A stretch of DNA of 64,000 nt from Metridium senile (Eukaryota > Cnidaria > Anthozoa > Actiniaria > Metridiidae): assembly GCA_949775045.1 (NCBI GenBank), contig OX459095.1:34834768-34898767 (forward strand), in the 5' to 3' direction. Under the pieces are notes generated by a model that was not told the origin of the DNA, did no database searches, and saw only the letters and a program-made list of their open reading frames with translations. A program made the position numbers and the translations under genes. Shown in pieces: positions 24,546 to 36,329 of the stretch (position 1 is its first letter; every line of letters begins with the position of its first letter).

Positions 24546-27007
24546 CTGATATTCTGACCCATCTTTCTTGTCCAACACTGCTGATGCCTGATTGTTTTGC
24601 TCTTTAAGACACTCATTACACTAAAATGGATTATAAAATAACTATGAAATAAAGTATTTTGATTGGCTGAGTTGCTAGCTTTATGAGAGTATATATTTCA
24701 CAGGTTTTTGAAAACCTTTTTTTTGTATAATTATATAAAACATTATACTACCTTGTCTTTTGTCTTATATTCATGATCAACTACTGTTGATGTCTGGTGG
24801 TTTTGGCATGACTTAACATGCTTGTCAAGACGCTCGTTACACTAAAACAGATTAATACAGATGTTTACATAATGTGCTGTAAGTACTGTAAATACTGCAA
24901 TATATATTACACAAATATGGTCAATTAGGGAAGAATGGGAGGAAATTACAAGATAACATCTGCCAGGATACTAGAATGTTTTAAAACTTTGCATTATTTA
25001 CTACTGAATTGTGCCAATTAAACAATATAAACTGATCAAATTACTAGGATTTTCTAATATTTTTTACTATTACTTTTATTACACATTTTTAGTATTTGTA
25101 CTGAATTATTTATACCTTTCGGGATGTCCATCCACAATGTTTGCAGTGGTAGTGGTGTAAGCCATGTTTGCTGTATGTACATTGATATGCACAGTTGTCT
25201 TTATACTGAATGAAATTCAAATCTCTTGTTTCTTTATAGCTTTTTTTGGTATCTCCTCTCAGATGTACATTTGCATGAACACTTACTCTTGATTTCTGTT
25301 AAATTAGACTCAAACTTAACTATGAGCAAAAGTCTAATTTATGAGAAAGATGCACTCTTATGTACATAGCTAACACTCAGCCATTCTAGTTGTCAGTCCA
25401 TCACCATGGGTAATTAATATAATCAAAATGTATACAATATGTAATAAATTGACAGAAACATTGATGCAAATCTCATGGAAATGGAAATGGCTAAAAATAG
25501 CTCTATTTTGAAATAAGCAATTGAGTGGATAGTGGTTTTATAAAACCTATGAAACACATTTTATTTATTAAAATGTAATTGTCAGATTCAAAAATAAAGA
25601 AAACAAATAAAGTATTTGGGGTATAATAGTGACAGTATATGCTAAAGTACATTTCACAGGTTTATGAAAACCACCCTTCAACAAGACACAACAAAGGATT
25701 TGACTGCTATCTACTACACAATGTCCACAAGTTTAGTACAACTACTCTTTTCATCATCATTATTCGTATCATATACTAACAACTTTATAAGCAATACTGT
25801 TGTCATTATATAATCATTCTCACCAGAAAAAATATATTTTTTATCTTTATTTTTTCTTAATAAATTACCCCAAACACAACATAACACAGTTTGCTTTCCA
25901 TGACTGTTCGTTCATAAATACATTTAAAATTATGTACATAATTTTTTGAGCAAAATGAATTGGATATAGACCTTGTCTAACGATCCCACACCTTTTCACA
26001 TTTTTCCTGAGGTAGTCGTACCTATTATTGAGCACATCCTATGATCGTGTTTTTCGTAAAAAAATAATATATATCTTCTATTCTGCGTAAAGGTTTATTG
26101 AAAAAAGTAGACCAAAAAAGTTGGCTGCAACAGAATAACCAGCCATAATTGTCTTAATTAATTTTGAAGCAGTTTTTGAAAAGATATATAATATTTTTTA
26201 CGAAAAGCACGATCATAGGATGTGCGCGATAATAGGTACGACTACCTTACCTACTTAAAAATAAAAATACATAAACAAGCCAGAGAAATAAGCTTTATTC
26301 AAAAATAAAGAAAAACGGTAAGTTTTAATGCATCAAATGCCGACAATAGTTCGATTTTTTTCCGTTTGTTTTGCAAATGAAAAAAAATTATAGATAAAAT
26401 AGCGATGACGCCATCACGCAGTCAATGCGATATAAAACAACAAACAAATCTTTTAAAAAGCAAAATAATAGCTAAAAGCTTTCTTTTGTTCAGACAAAAC
26501 ATGTATCACGAGTAAGTTATATTTTCAACGTAAAAAGACAACACCTTTCAAGCGTAAATTCATAGAAATAAGTATTTTATTAAACAAAACAATAAACAAC
26601 ATTTTGTATAAGCTACAAATATCAAAATACAAGCCAACATATATCAGTTTTCATTCAACTAACCCCACAACAATCCTTTTCCCTGCTAAAATAGACTTTC
26701 CCTACGGCTTACATACATTATTTTTCTTCTATGTTGGGCTACCTTTCTTAAAATAGTTTCCCGCCGCAACAACAATTTGACGCGACGCGCCACACCGCGG
26801 GAAAGTAAAGAGCGGGAACTTTCAAATTCCGCGGCAACTTTCACGGTTTTTGAAACTATTAATTATAATGCTCATTACACTTACCTTTACAGTTTTATAT
26901 GGACATAGATTACAATGATAGTGTTTTGATACTCCAATGCATGATGCATCCTTGCATGTGCCATTTTCAAAAGTTGTAAAAAAAATCCCGGCATTTTCAG
27001 CCGCCAT
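24546..27007 (-). CDS. Four phase-0 zinc-finger exons of a minus-strand gene (5' part)
   Basis: Exon 1, 27007-26885 (41 codons), starts ATGGCGGCTGAA inside the right TIR and ends at AAG|GTAAGT. Exon 2, 25205-25116 (30 codons), exon 3, 24841-24752 (30), and exon 4, 24620-24546 (25), each have AG before and GT after and keep phase 0 throughout. Exons 1 and 2 each carry a HYHC..C unit (SKHYHCNLCPYKTVK; LHHYHCKHCGWTSRK); exon 3 supplies C..RLDKHVKSC, completing a C2HC-type finger across the intron; exon 4 repeats a C..CLK start. This exon-per-half-finger design suggests exon duplication. The next exon is not resolved; by strand and TIR limits it should be the body at 20-24 kb. An A+T-rich intron of 1.7 kb lies between exons 1 and 2. 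Confidence 0.6.
26010..26248. mobile_element. MITE in intron 1 of the zinc-finger gene
   Basis: GAGGTAGTCGTACCTATTAT at 26010 pairs with the inverted copy ending at about 26248, continuing through CATCCTATGATCGTG and TTTTTCGTAAAAAA. About 65-70 bp arms, 100 bp centre, no coding content. Confidence 0.75.
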
Positions 27008-27092
27008 GTTGAAAAGCCGCCATATTGACACGGGATCCCAGCCAATCACGTTCAATGATCTAACAGCGCGCGAGAGCCAATCACAATCGAGA
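27000..27092 (-). promoter_or_regulatory. Promoter of the zinc-finger gene within the right TIR
   Basis: Reading toward the ATG at 27007, two GATTGGCT boxes (inverted CCAAT; CCAAT on the plus strand at 27042-27046 and 27077-27081), a CTCGCGCGC patch, and ATATGGCGGC/ATGGCGGC motifs of YY1 type overlap the start codon. This is the usual look of a TATA-less start site. Its position inside the TIR suggests that the transposon carries its own promoter. Confidence 0.55.
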
Positions 27093-27294
27093 ACGAAAAT
27101 CTATGCTCTAGACAAATAACTTACTTGTGTTGTAGGACATCCAAAAGCGTCAATAACAAAGCTCCTGTAAGGTATGCTGTGTTCATGCTTAATTGCATTA
27201 TATATTTTTCTACGTATTGTGAATAGTCCACGACTATCACGACAGTCATGGTCATGATTATGGCTAACAATGGGTTACTTTTCTATTATAATAT

Positions 27295-29985
27295 CCAGAC
27301 CTAAATTTGAACAAAACGAACCTTTATCCAGTTCCAGTGATGAGATGGATGAAAATGAGTGGAATGTTCAAGGGTAAGAGGATAGATAATTTCATGATAA
27401 CTTCATGCATTAAAGCTTTGTAATCTATCTGTTTTTCAACTTTCAGCCAAAGACAAAAATTAGACCCAGTTATGTGGTACTGCGTGAATAAAGAGGAAGT
27501 AAAAGAGCTGCCTTATGGCATCAATAGTTTAAAAATGTATCATGTCCCTTACACAGCCGAGAAACGAGATGTGCAGGATGGGAGGAGATGGAAACCTTGG
27601 GTTACCTCAAGCCGAAAAGGATGTGCAGGAAAACGGAACGTACAATCATGTAAAGGCTCTTATATTTGTTCCTGGGATGATTGCTGCTATAAAAAGGAAT
27701 TCGCAAAACCCAACAGTGTGCAATTCTTTAACGCAAATGGAAAAAATGCATTGCAGATCCTGCAATAGAAAAGGAGGTTATGTCCCCTGCCCAGCGAGGG
27801 AGATCAGCGAGTTTCCCAACAATTCGTATGTAGCTACCATTTACCACATTGGTAATCACACCTGCACTGCTGTACCGAAGCCTAAAATCAATGCACATCA
27901 TGACATCGAGGAAATGTTTAAAGCAGATCAAAAGATGAAACCATCAGCTGTTCTAACAGCAAAGTTGACTTCTATGATTAGAGAAGGAAAATCGTGGAAG
28001 GAAATTTAAGAAAGTGCAGAAGGAATGCTAGACAAGAAAAAAAATAAAAACATTAAAGCAAAAGTGGTGAAAAGCATGCATCCAAATGGTCACAATTTTG
28101 ATGCAGTAGCGGAGATAAAAAAGAAAACTGATGAAAAATACCGATACCTAATATGGAAGATAAACAACCGCCACTTCAATTGCAATGGCCAAGGAAGTAT
28201 GTATTTAAGATGAGCAACGAAAAGGCAGAGATTTGTGTGCAAATGGATGTGCAAAACAGTGAACATCCTTTGTCCAAAGAATATTGTTTCCTGGATGCTG
28301 TCCATAGCAGGTGTCAAGGGTTTAAGACGTTGACGTTGTGGGTATGGCACCCTACATTGAATGAACTAATCAATTTAGCTACAATGGAATGTGAAGCGGA
28401 AACCAGTGAAAGTATACAAATATTCTGGACTAACGTCAATGAAGTGAGTATCCTTTCCTTAAAAAAATACTGGTTTGACAAGAGAAACAGTAACAATGTA
28501 AATTTTGCGCCAGCCAGAGTCATCAATTATTAAAAAAAAAATTAATGTTTTTTTATAGGTACTTCAAGATCTAACTGGCGACATAGCATACCTCTTTAAT
28601 CCGATTGGGTAGGTGTTTGACGAAGCGGGTGCAAATTGGGATGCTGTTGAAAAGATTTTTGGAAAAAACGCCCGGGCAAACCGGCCTGTTTCCTGTAAAT
28701 TTCATTTCTTCCAGTGCGCAAGGCGGCAAGCAAGTGGTAACTGGAGTGAAAAGGCAAAGAGCGTTTTTAACGACCTTATTAGAGATATTAGCAAAGCACT
28801 AACGCCTCTATGATCAGGCGAGGAGAAAACTTCAAACGTTTGTAGAAGAAAAAAAAAAGTAAGAGAGGCCACATAATCGGCTGGTTCAAATGGTGACACC
28901 AAAGGAGAACCCATATATTTGATGCATTTAAATGTGACGCTCCTCTTACACCTACTGTCAACTTGGCGGAGGTTTGCCACTCCAAATGGGCCAAAAAAGG
29001 AGCAAATAGATTGTCGCTAGCAGTGACAGCAGAAGAAGATGTAGCTGAGGCCATTCTCCTTTCAAAAAAGCTGACAGCATTTGGATGTGGCTCGTATAAA
29101 GGAGGAGCTAAACGCAGCCAAACCGACAGGCTTAGGTGGAGCCACAGTCAGCAAGTGGCAAGAGCCAAAGCGTTCGGCCATGAAGTTGCAAATAGCAATG
29201 TTGAAAGTGAACTGTATAATGAAGCCTCGTCATCACGTAATAGTTCAGTTGATCCTAATTGTTCTCATCGAGCAACAAAGAAAGGACAGAAAAGACGTTT
29301 AGCTGACCTTCAATCATCCGACTCTGACGACGGTTCTGAACAGGAAAAAAGACAATCAAGGGACGGGAGATTTCGATCTAGGCCTAGCAAGGCATTCCAA
29401 AGATCGCTGGAAAAGACAAAGACTGGTCAATTTTCTCTCTTAGACTCCACTGAGCCTGGAAAAAACGAAAGATCATTTACATTAAAGTCAGGTAGCAATG
29501 TCTATGAAGTGATCATCTCAAAATCACCCACATGTGATTGTCCATTTTCAAACAATGTCAACGTATGTAAACACGTAATACATGCCTTGTTGAAATACTT
29601 CAAAATAAAAGAAAATCACCCATATACCAAAAAACTTTCACATCAAAGGAGGTAGAAAAACTGTATCAACACCTGGATGTACAGCCCCAAAGCATTTTAA
29701 ATGCCACAACGGGAACTCGGCCATGCGATCACAGCCCATCGACATGGATTGTAACAAAACTCAAAAATCAGCCTGGACCTAAGCCATCATGTGCTAGCTA
29801 CAGCTGTAGAAAAAAACCTGGAGACCTCTGCATTGCTGTAGAAGGGCTATATACGCCTCCTCATAAAGATCAAAACGGAAATTCCTTTGAAGTCAAACGC
29901 ACTTTTCGATTTTGTGTTAAAAAAGAATGTGTTCCATCAAACCAAAAGGTAGTAATCTCCAAGTACCTCCATCTAAGGCAACCTT
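27295..29985 (+). pseudogene. MULE-type transposase with FLYWCH-like and SWIM zinc fingers, decayed
   Basis: An acidic start (SSSSDEMDENEW, about 27340) runs to a donor near 27372 and resumes after CTTTCAG at about 27448. Next come a Trp/Cys N-terminal region (KGCAGKRNVQSCKGSYIC), a second C..C unit (MHCRSCNRKGGYVPCP), then a DDE core: EYCFLDAVHSRCQGFKTLTL (28290), an intron at 28444-28558 (GAA|GTGAGT...TATAG|GTA), FDEAGANWDAVEKIFG (28618), and NLAEVCHSKWAKKGANR (28960). A SWIM finger PTCDCPF..NVNVCKHVIH lies near 29530-29590, and a C-terminal Cys region (CASYSCRKKPGDLCI) near 29800. Faults: frame change in an A run near 27745, TAA at 28007, TAG replacing Trp at 28609 and frame changes near 28800 and 29640. 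Catalytic residues D, D and E are assigned by family pattern. Confidence 0.75.
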
Positions 29986-30171
29986 AGATCAACACGAAAG
30001 TTTTACGGCCAAGGAGGTCCAAATTTATATGCAGTTTAATATGTAAGAGTTACATACCGACTTGATTGATTTAGCTCGAACGTTTTACGAGAATATGTGA
30101 TTTGATCAAATCAAGATAAACAGTTTTGCATTATGATAACTTTCGGTCAATGTTATAAAAGAGATGACTCA

Positions 30172-30315
30172 TAAGTAGTTGTGCGTCCATCGTGTTATGG
30201 ATGCACTTGGGAGGTTGCCTAAGCACTCATACGTCGTGCAACTCATTACGCTTCTTTCGTGCTTAGCAACCTCCCGCGTGCATCCATAACATGATGGACG
30301 CACGCTACTTATGAA
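30172..30315. mobile_element. Short hairpin MITE
   Basis: TCATAAGTAGTTGTGCGTCC at 30170 pairs with the inverted copy GGACGCACGCTACTTATGA ending about 30314. Each arm is nearly 60 bp (including GGGAGGTTGCCTAAGCAC against GTGCTTAGCAACCTCC) around a 25 bp loop. As RNA it would fold into a long hairpin. Confidence 0.8.
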
Positions 30316-30609
30316 CCGTTTCTTATAGGCTTATAGCCGAACATTCGAGGTATTTAACTAATTTATTTGACACTTGAGAAGGTTTTCTCACAAACAATGA
30401 TTTAATCCTATTCTAACAAAGACACATGATTTGAGTTAATTAAGAAATAAACGGCTTTTCAAATCTCACTATTTAGTTATCTACTGGGAGTCGTATTTGA
30501 TGAAATGAATGATATGAATAGAAAATGTGCATTTTTAAATCAAAATCTTATTGATAGAACACAATTGAAGGAGGTTATGCTATCTTAGTTTTCATTCCTT
30601 AATAGAGCG

Positions 30610-30899
30610 TATTTGTATAACCCACTTTTAAAATGCAAATGAGAATATGTGTAAAATAATATGCTAATTAGGTGTGCGTGTTATAAAATGCTTTAGTGAG
30701 TTGTGCTCTCTGCTTCAAATAATCAAAATAAAACATGATTGACAACGAAAACGTTTATAGATTTACTCGAAACCACTTTTATCAATGTTTCCCACCAGTG
30801 GCTTGTGGCTCAAAGAAAAAAAATGAACACGCACACCTCATTAACATGTTATTTCACACATATTCTCATTTGCATTTTAAAAGTGGGTTATACGAATAC
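30610..30899. mobile_element. MITE with about 75 bp inverted ends
   Basis: GTATTTGTATAACCCACTTT at 30609 pairs with the inverted copy ending at 30899, continuing through GCAAATGAGAATATGTGT and AGGTGTGCGTGTT. The centre is about 130 bp. No coding content. Confidence 0.8.
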
Positions 30900-31092
30900 G
30901 AATACGAATTTATTTATGAATTGATCTTATCTGATCTGTCCACCTTGGCTAAAAACATTACCCCATAATTTGCATAAGTACATATTAAAATGGGAAAGAA
31001 AGTACAGATTGAAATGGAAAGCTTTTTAATTCATTATGATTATCAAAACTGTTATAATATCATTTTCAAATTGTGCATTTCATTTTATTAAC

Positions 31093-33835
31093 AGAGTCTA
31101 TGATGGCTTAGCACATGAACAATTGACAAAACTGAAATCATGTGTTTTAGTTGATGAATTTGAACAGAGTCTAAAGTCTATGGAGAACTACAAAAATGCA
31201 ATTGACCACACAATTGAATGTGCCAGTAATCTAAAGGAGTACTTGGCTATTTACGCACTACCACTACCTGGGGACTGGCCAACATGGTATTACACCAAAA
31301 AACTTATTGCACAAACACATGGAACAAACGAAAGCACCAAGTACATATCAATTGTACCTGAACAAGGACCCTTTCATGTAACACTAAACACTCATGAAGA
31401 TATCATCAAAGTATATCACGTTTTCTTTTCACAAGTTTATCATGAAGTATTTAATGCAGATCTACCCAAGAAACCAAAGCACTTTAGAGTGAGCCTACTA
31501 CTCATTGGGACATTGTGTGGCTGGCTGATGATAAGAGATAAGGCTCTCAAAAAGTTTCAACTTTGCAAAGACATAGAATATGTTAGCATTTTACACATCT
31601 TAGAAGAAATACTTCCAATGACATTTTTCCAATATGGCGTCATCTTTACTTCTGGCAATTTAAATGAATACGCCGATGTTATGTTTCGCTTTTTAATTGT
31701 TTTTATCACCTGGGATCGCCATCATTACGATCGATCAACACAATCAATGCTTAACGACTTACAATATCAAAAGGAACACTTCAAAAACTTTTATGAATTT
31801 AAGAAAAAATGGCTGTCAATATTGACTGAGAAAAAAGTATATAGAGATGTGGCACTCACTACTCAGATTCCATCTGTGCACCTACTACACTGGTCAGGAA
31901 ATTCGCAACATTGCAATTAGTTTGGCTGCCTCATCCACAGCATCAACATTCTTTTCATTCTTTACATTTGTGAAACCTTACTCCCGTGGGAATAATTCTG
32001 AAAAAAAGTTAAAGCGAGTTGCAGGTAAAACAGCACAAGCATTACTTAAAATCTTCCAGGATATTGGCAAAAATATTGGCAAGTCAAAAAAGGTAAGAAT
32101 TAAAGTTGATACCTGCAACTTCACTGACAATAGCGATAAATAAGTACAAAGTTGCATTAAATTTCCTGTCTACATAAGTATATGAATCTAATAAATAATC
32201 ATACAATTAACAGCAAGTAAAAGAGCAAATATTAATGGACACGCTATTGTAAGTAATTAATAAAACTTTGAGTGGCAGTCTAGCCTTACACTTCAGGGGC
32301 CAGTTGTATATTTAAAGGTGGATAATCTTTCTACATTTCAAACAAATGGTCCTTTACATGTAAATGCAAATATGGCTACATTCTAATATAGTTGCTAGAA
32401 TTTCCAGTAGTGAACTAAAACGCATCTACTCTTTAAAGTTTTATTTATTAGAATTACAATTTTTGGGCTACAGTCATATACATGATTAATGTATGACCAA
32501 GCTATTTTGTACACAATCACAACCAGAGTTGCATTAATCCCACTCATATAGTTACCACTTCTTGTTATCCTATTTGATTCTACAATTGGCGAATAAAATA
32601 TTGACACATTGCCAAACAGGTCTATGCCTTTAGCTTTTAAGTTTCTGAATGATTATCCCAAAAGTATTCCTGATCACAAGAAGGTGTGCGATCTAAAACC
32701 CTGTACATGGAACAGTTCAGAGTTGAATGATGAGACAGCAATAAGATTACCATGTTTCCATATGTTCCACAATGAATGGTTTGAGAAAGTTAACAAGCAA
32801 TGTCCTCACTGCCACTTTTAAGCCACTTTTAAACAAGTTAAACCACTTAACTGACTCTTTTAATGAATCCCTTCTCAGTCCAACAGCCACAAAAAATAGT
32901 AGTCAAAATGATGATGATGATCAGAATTCAGAAGAACATAATGAATACGACATACCAGAAGTTACCAGCCATGACCCTGAATATTTTGAATCTCAACAAT
33001 TGAATGACTACATACAAACTGCACTTGATTCTTTTACTGTTCCACAGCCCTCCATGAACTCAAAGTCAAGACAAGAACCACCTTCTGATGTACAAGTACA
33101 ACCTTCAAGACCATCCAGTGTAACAGTTCCACAACATCACAATAATAACAGTACGATAAACTCTAATCAAACGTCACAATCTCTACATCCACAGTCATGG
33201 GCACTCCACATTCAAGTTGCTAAAATGTCTCTAGGTAGCTCAGGATTTTGTATTTTACCACAACAATTGCCACAAGCAACCTTGTTTGGAAGAAATGGCT
33301 CCAATGCCTGTACTTTTATTGCACTGTTGATGGCCAAACGTTACACAACTTCAACACAGTATCCATCCTTACAGCTGAATTATAATGGAAGTCTTAACCA
33401 AACGTGGTTGACATTGTTGTCCTCAATTTCAGAAGGGAATCAAATCTACGACAGAGTAACACAATCACAAGGTCTTGGTACCCTATTCTTCAGTGTAGCT
33501 GCTGCGAAGGCTGTCATTGCTCCAACATTGGAAGAGACATTGGACCTTTCCTTTACAAGTGAAAATCCACAGATTCCTTGGCGTTTTATTTACAACGTCT
33601 TGTAAGAGAACGAAACTTGGCGGCACTAGTGATAATCAATGGAATGACAGTGTGTTTTGTTGGTCAAAACAACAGAGTTTACTTTCTTGATCGTCATCCT
33701 CATACGATTAACGGGCGAGTATTTGGCGCTGTAGTAAGAATGACACCAGTCAGTCAGCTTGAAGAATTCCTTTTAAAAATCAAACGGCTAATTTCTCACA
33801 GTATTAATGTATGCTCTCTTTCTTTTGCATCTTTT
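31093..33835 (+). pseudogene. Transposon protein: transposase-like region, RING-like finger, Cys-peptidase-like region
   Basis: After an acceptor (TTAACAG, 31094) the frame reads LPLPGDWPTWYYTKKLIAQ, EQGPFHVTLNTHEDII and a helical region with FRVSLLLIGTLCGWLMIRDK to about 31845; a frame change in an A run leads to MWHSLLRFHLCTYYTGQEIR and a donor AAG|GTAAGA at 32092. After an intron (acceptor 32619) a RING-like finger follows (CDLKPC...LPCFHMFHNEWF...CPHC, 32685-32815), then a Ser/Asn/Gln-rich linker with acidic DDDDQNSEE, then GSNACTFIALLMAKRY (33298) and, after a frame change near 33590, MTVCFVGQNNRVYFLDRHPH. The Cys in the GSNACT segment and the His after FLD fit a papain-like fold. There are at least three single-base frame changes (31845, 32818, 33595), and the intron phases do not match. 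Confidence 0.55.
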
Positions 33836-33839
33836 TGAG

Positions 33840-34985
33840 CCAGATTGATCATGCATTCAATGTGTTCAAGCTTATCAAACTATCCGTAAAACATTGTTAA
33901 GTACGTTGAATAAAACATTTCAGCAAATACAATATTCACTTGTAGTTCCTTAATGCCATGAAATGCAATCTATTTCCATTCGATACTTAGCGTTTTCTTG
34001 TCTTTCTTTCACAATCGAACAAACACGAGGTCAGTCATCCGCCATTTAGGAATTTTGAAACTCACGCATGCGCAGACGTTTGACCGCGGTGTTCTTGACA
34101 ACTCTCTTTGAGAGTCTTTTCAGATGGCATTTTGTCTTCATAGTATCAATAAGCTTGGTAGGAAGCTTTTAAGAAAATTGAGTAGATTGATGTAAGTTAG
34201 ACATTAAAATCCCTTTGTCTAAAAGGCCTCTGTGAATATGCGCACATGCATTATTTTTTTAATGCAGTGGCTCAATGTGGGCACAATCAATCAACTCTCC
34301 AACCAAGGGAACAAATTCTTGTCGGTTTTTAAGAGCGGAAGTCTGTTACGGTCAGGTATGATTGGTAAAATGAAAAAATTGAAAATCCTTCAAACTTTGC
34401 CAGAATGTACGTCTTTAAGAATACGTACGTCTTTCATACTGTGTGAGTTTTGGTCGAATTGAAAAAGAGAAAAAGCTGTATATTATTGACTGCCAACTAG
34501 AACAGAGAGTCATTTGTGAGTGCATGCTTTGTATACATTTTTGGCTTGATCTTTCGCATATCTCTAGGGTCAGAACTTGAAGTTCGTCGGCATGATTTTT
34601 CTGGATGAAGGCCTTGAAGAGCTCCACATCATACGATGTTTTTTTTGTGTGTTTGCATTTTCCTGTTTCTCCAAAAACTCGTTCAGCTCTTCGTCAGTTA
34701 TATCAACAAACTCTTGGATGCCATATAACTAATTGTTTTGTGTTTTTTTTTAGCGACGGAAAAAAAATCAAACAAGACAGTATCGTTGTAGACGTTGTAG
34801 CAGATGAGAGAGATCGTGACAGCGCGCAAAAATACACGGTGGCCAAAAAGACACCTGAAATCGACAAGGTTTGACTAACTTTTGTATTTCAACCTCGAAA
34901 TTCTTGAAACTTCGCCAAAATACACAGGTCAATGTTCTTAACAACTTGTTCTTTTTATTTTTTCTCATTTTTATTTTTTTTGGGC
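33840..34985 (+). other. Mostly non-coding; possible CpG-type promoter and short first exon
   Basis: GCATGCGCA at 34066-34074 is an NRF1-type motif, with GACCGCGG downstream. A start codon at 34124 (CAGATGGCATTTTG) opens 23 codons and meets a donor at 34192 (GAT|GTAAGT). This could be the first exon of a gene whose other exons I cannot find, or a transposon terminus. The rest, including open frames at 34232-34462 and 34605-34874, shows no family resemblance. Confidence 0.3.
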
Positions 34986-35288
34986 GGGAAAATGACGTCA
35001 TAGGTTTGGCCCAAAAATTTCAAGTTTATTCTATGACCAAAATGACCACACCAAAGATCGTTCTGAAAGGATCTAAAATTAAAAGAACATTTATATTTTC
35101 CACAAAAAATAGAACAATATGGCTGAAATCTAAGTATTTAAAAATTCATATCTTTTGATTTTATAGCTCAAATTATGTGTTCTCCTCACTTTGTAGATCC
35201 TTTCAGAAAGATCTTTCAAATGATGTGGTCATTTTGGTCATAGAATGAACATGAAATTTTGGCGCCAAACCTATGACGTCATTTTCCC
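34986..35288. mobile_element. MITE with TGACGTCATAGG-type ends
   Basis: GGGAAAATGACGTCATAGGT at 34986 pairs with the inverted copy ending CATTTTCCC at 35288, and the arms continue through TTCTATGACCAAAATGACCA and AGATC.TTCTGAAAGGATCT. The total is about 300 bp with arms over 100 bp. The ends contain perfect TGACGTCA (CRE/ATF) palindromes. Confidence 0.8.
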
Positions 35289-35289
35289 G

Positions 35290-36325
35290 GATAAGGCAAA
35301 AATCGGACCCTCATCGATTTCCATGATTTTTTCAGTGAACAACAACTATCATATGTCATCAACAAATATCACTTTGATTTAGATGAATTCAATTTTTTTA
35401 TTACTTTACGAGACGGTTTTCGGCGACCCCTCGAAACTCGCCAATTCAGCGTTACTAACGCGGCAATAAAGCAGTATGTATTCACCGAAATTTTATTATT
35501 AAATAAAATGAACTGAAATTTGTACACATGCAAATATCATCCTTTGGCTGTATTTTAAACGTTAAATGGCTGAGTTGTGTTTAATTTCGACTGAGATATG
35601 ATTTTTTTTTTATGTACACCAAATTGTGAAAATACGCTTAGCGGTAAAATGCCTTCAGACTGATTTTCTCAAAAGTGGGACCCAACTTTAAGAAACTTTA
35701 AGTCTGCTATATTTCAAAAGTACCAGGACCAGTCTACAAACTTATAAAATAAAATTTGTGGGCACTCTTAATAAACTAGCCGAACGATGACTTCAAAGTT
35801 CACTAAATTTTGCTAAATTCAGGAAAATCCATAATAAATCTTAGTTGTCGGTGTGGCGGTTTAAGGCACAATTTTGAGCCACATATCTTTCAATGAGTAT
35901 AAACAGTCCTTCAAAAGTAATTTTGATAGTTAACTAAGCATTTAGGACATTTTTAGGTTTTTAAAATGATTTTAGAAGCCGTAATCTACTGATCAATTTC
36001 ATGTCGGCAATATGCAAATTAGATGCAAATTTTACATCAAAGATCACGCGACCTTAAAAGCGAGGAAAACTTATTTTATTCAAATTGTTAAACTATTAAA
36101 TTGTTATGCAATACTTTAAAAATTCTACCGATGTATATCTAATATATTTTTACGGTATTTTGTTGCCTGCTAGTGAGAGTGTCGGTCGCAATCTGCAGCT
36201 GAAGTATTACGCGCCTTTTACGCACTTGCAATAGAACTGTGAAACACAAAATATCCAAAATGTCCAAAATATTGTTAATTGAAAAATATAAAAAAAATAA
36301 AAATAATATGAAATAGTACATGAGG
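35290..36325. other. No supported gene
   Basis: AT-rich DNA with scattered stops in all frames; a short GC patch at 35408-35470 (GAGACGGTTTTCGGCGACC) has no partner that I can find. Confidence 0.5.
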
Positions 36326-36329
36326 ATAT

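Larger units (their letters stand above)
18597..27115 (-). mobile_element. Candidate 8.5 kb TIR DNA transposon with zinc-finger/TPR/transposase-like gene
   Basis: The two ends share TTGTCTAGAGCATAG exactly (18597-18611 and the complement of 27101-27115). After 55 bases on the left and 64 on the right they share the 20-mer ATCCCGTGTCAATATGGCGG (18667-18686 and the complement of 27017-27036), and similarity continues through an ATGGC.G...GAA stretch. These are diverged TIRs of about 120 bp. ATA is found immediately outside both ends (18594-18596 and 27116-27118), a possible 3 bp duplication. Inside are a minus-strand zinc-finger gene start at the right TIR, a large minus-strand coding region at 20-24 kb and a tandem repeat near the left TIR. 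Whether all coding parts are one gene is not proven. Confidence 0.6.
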
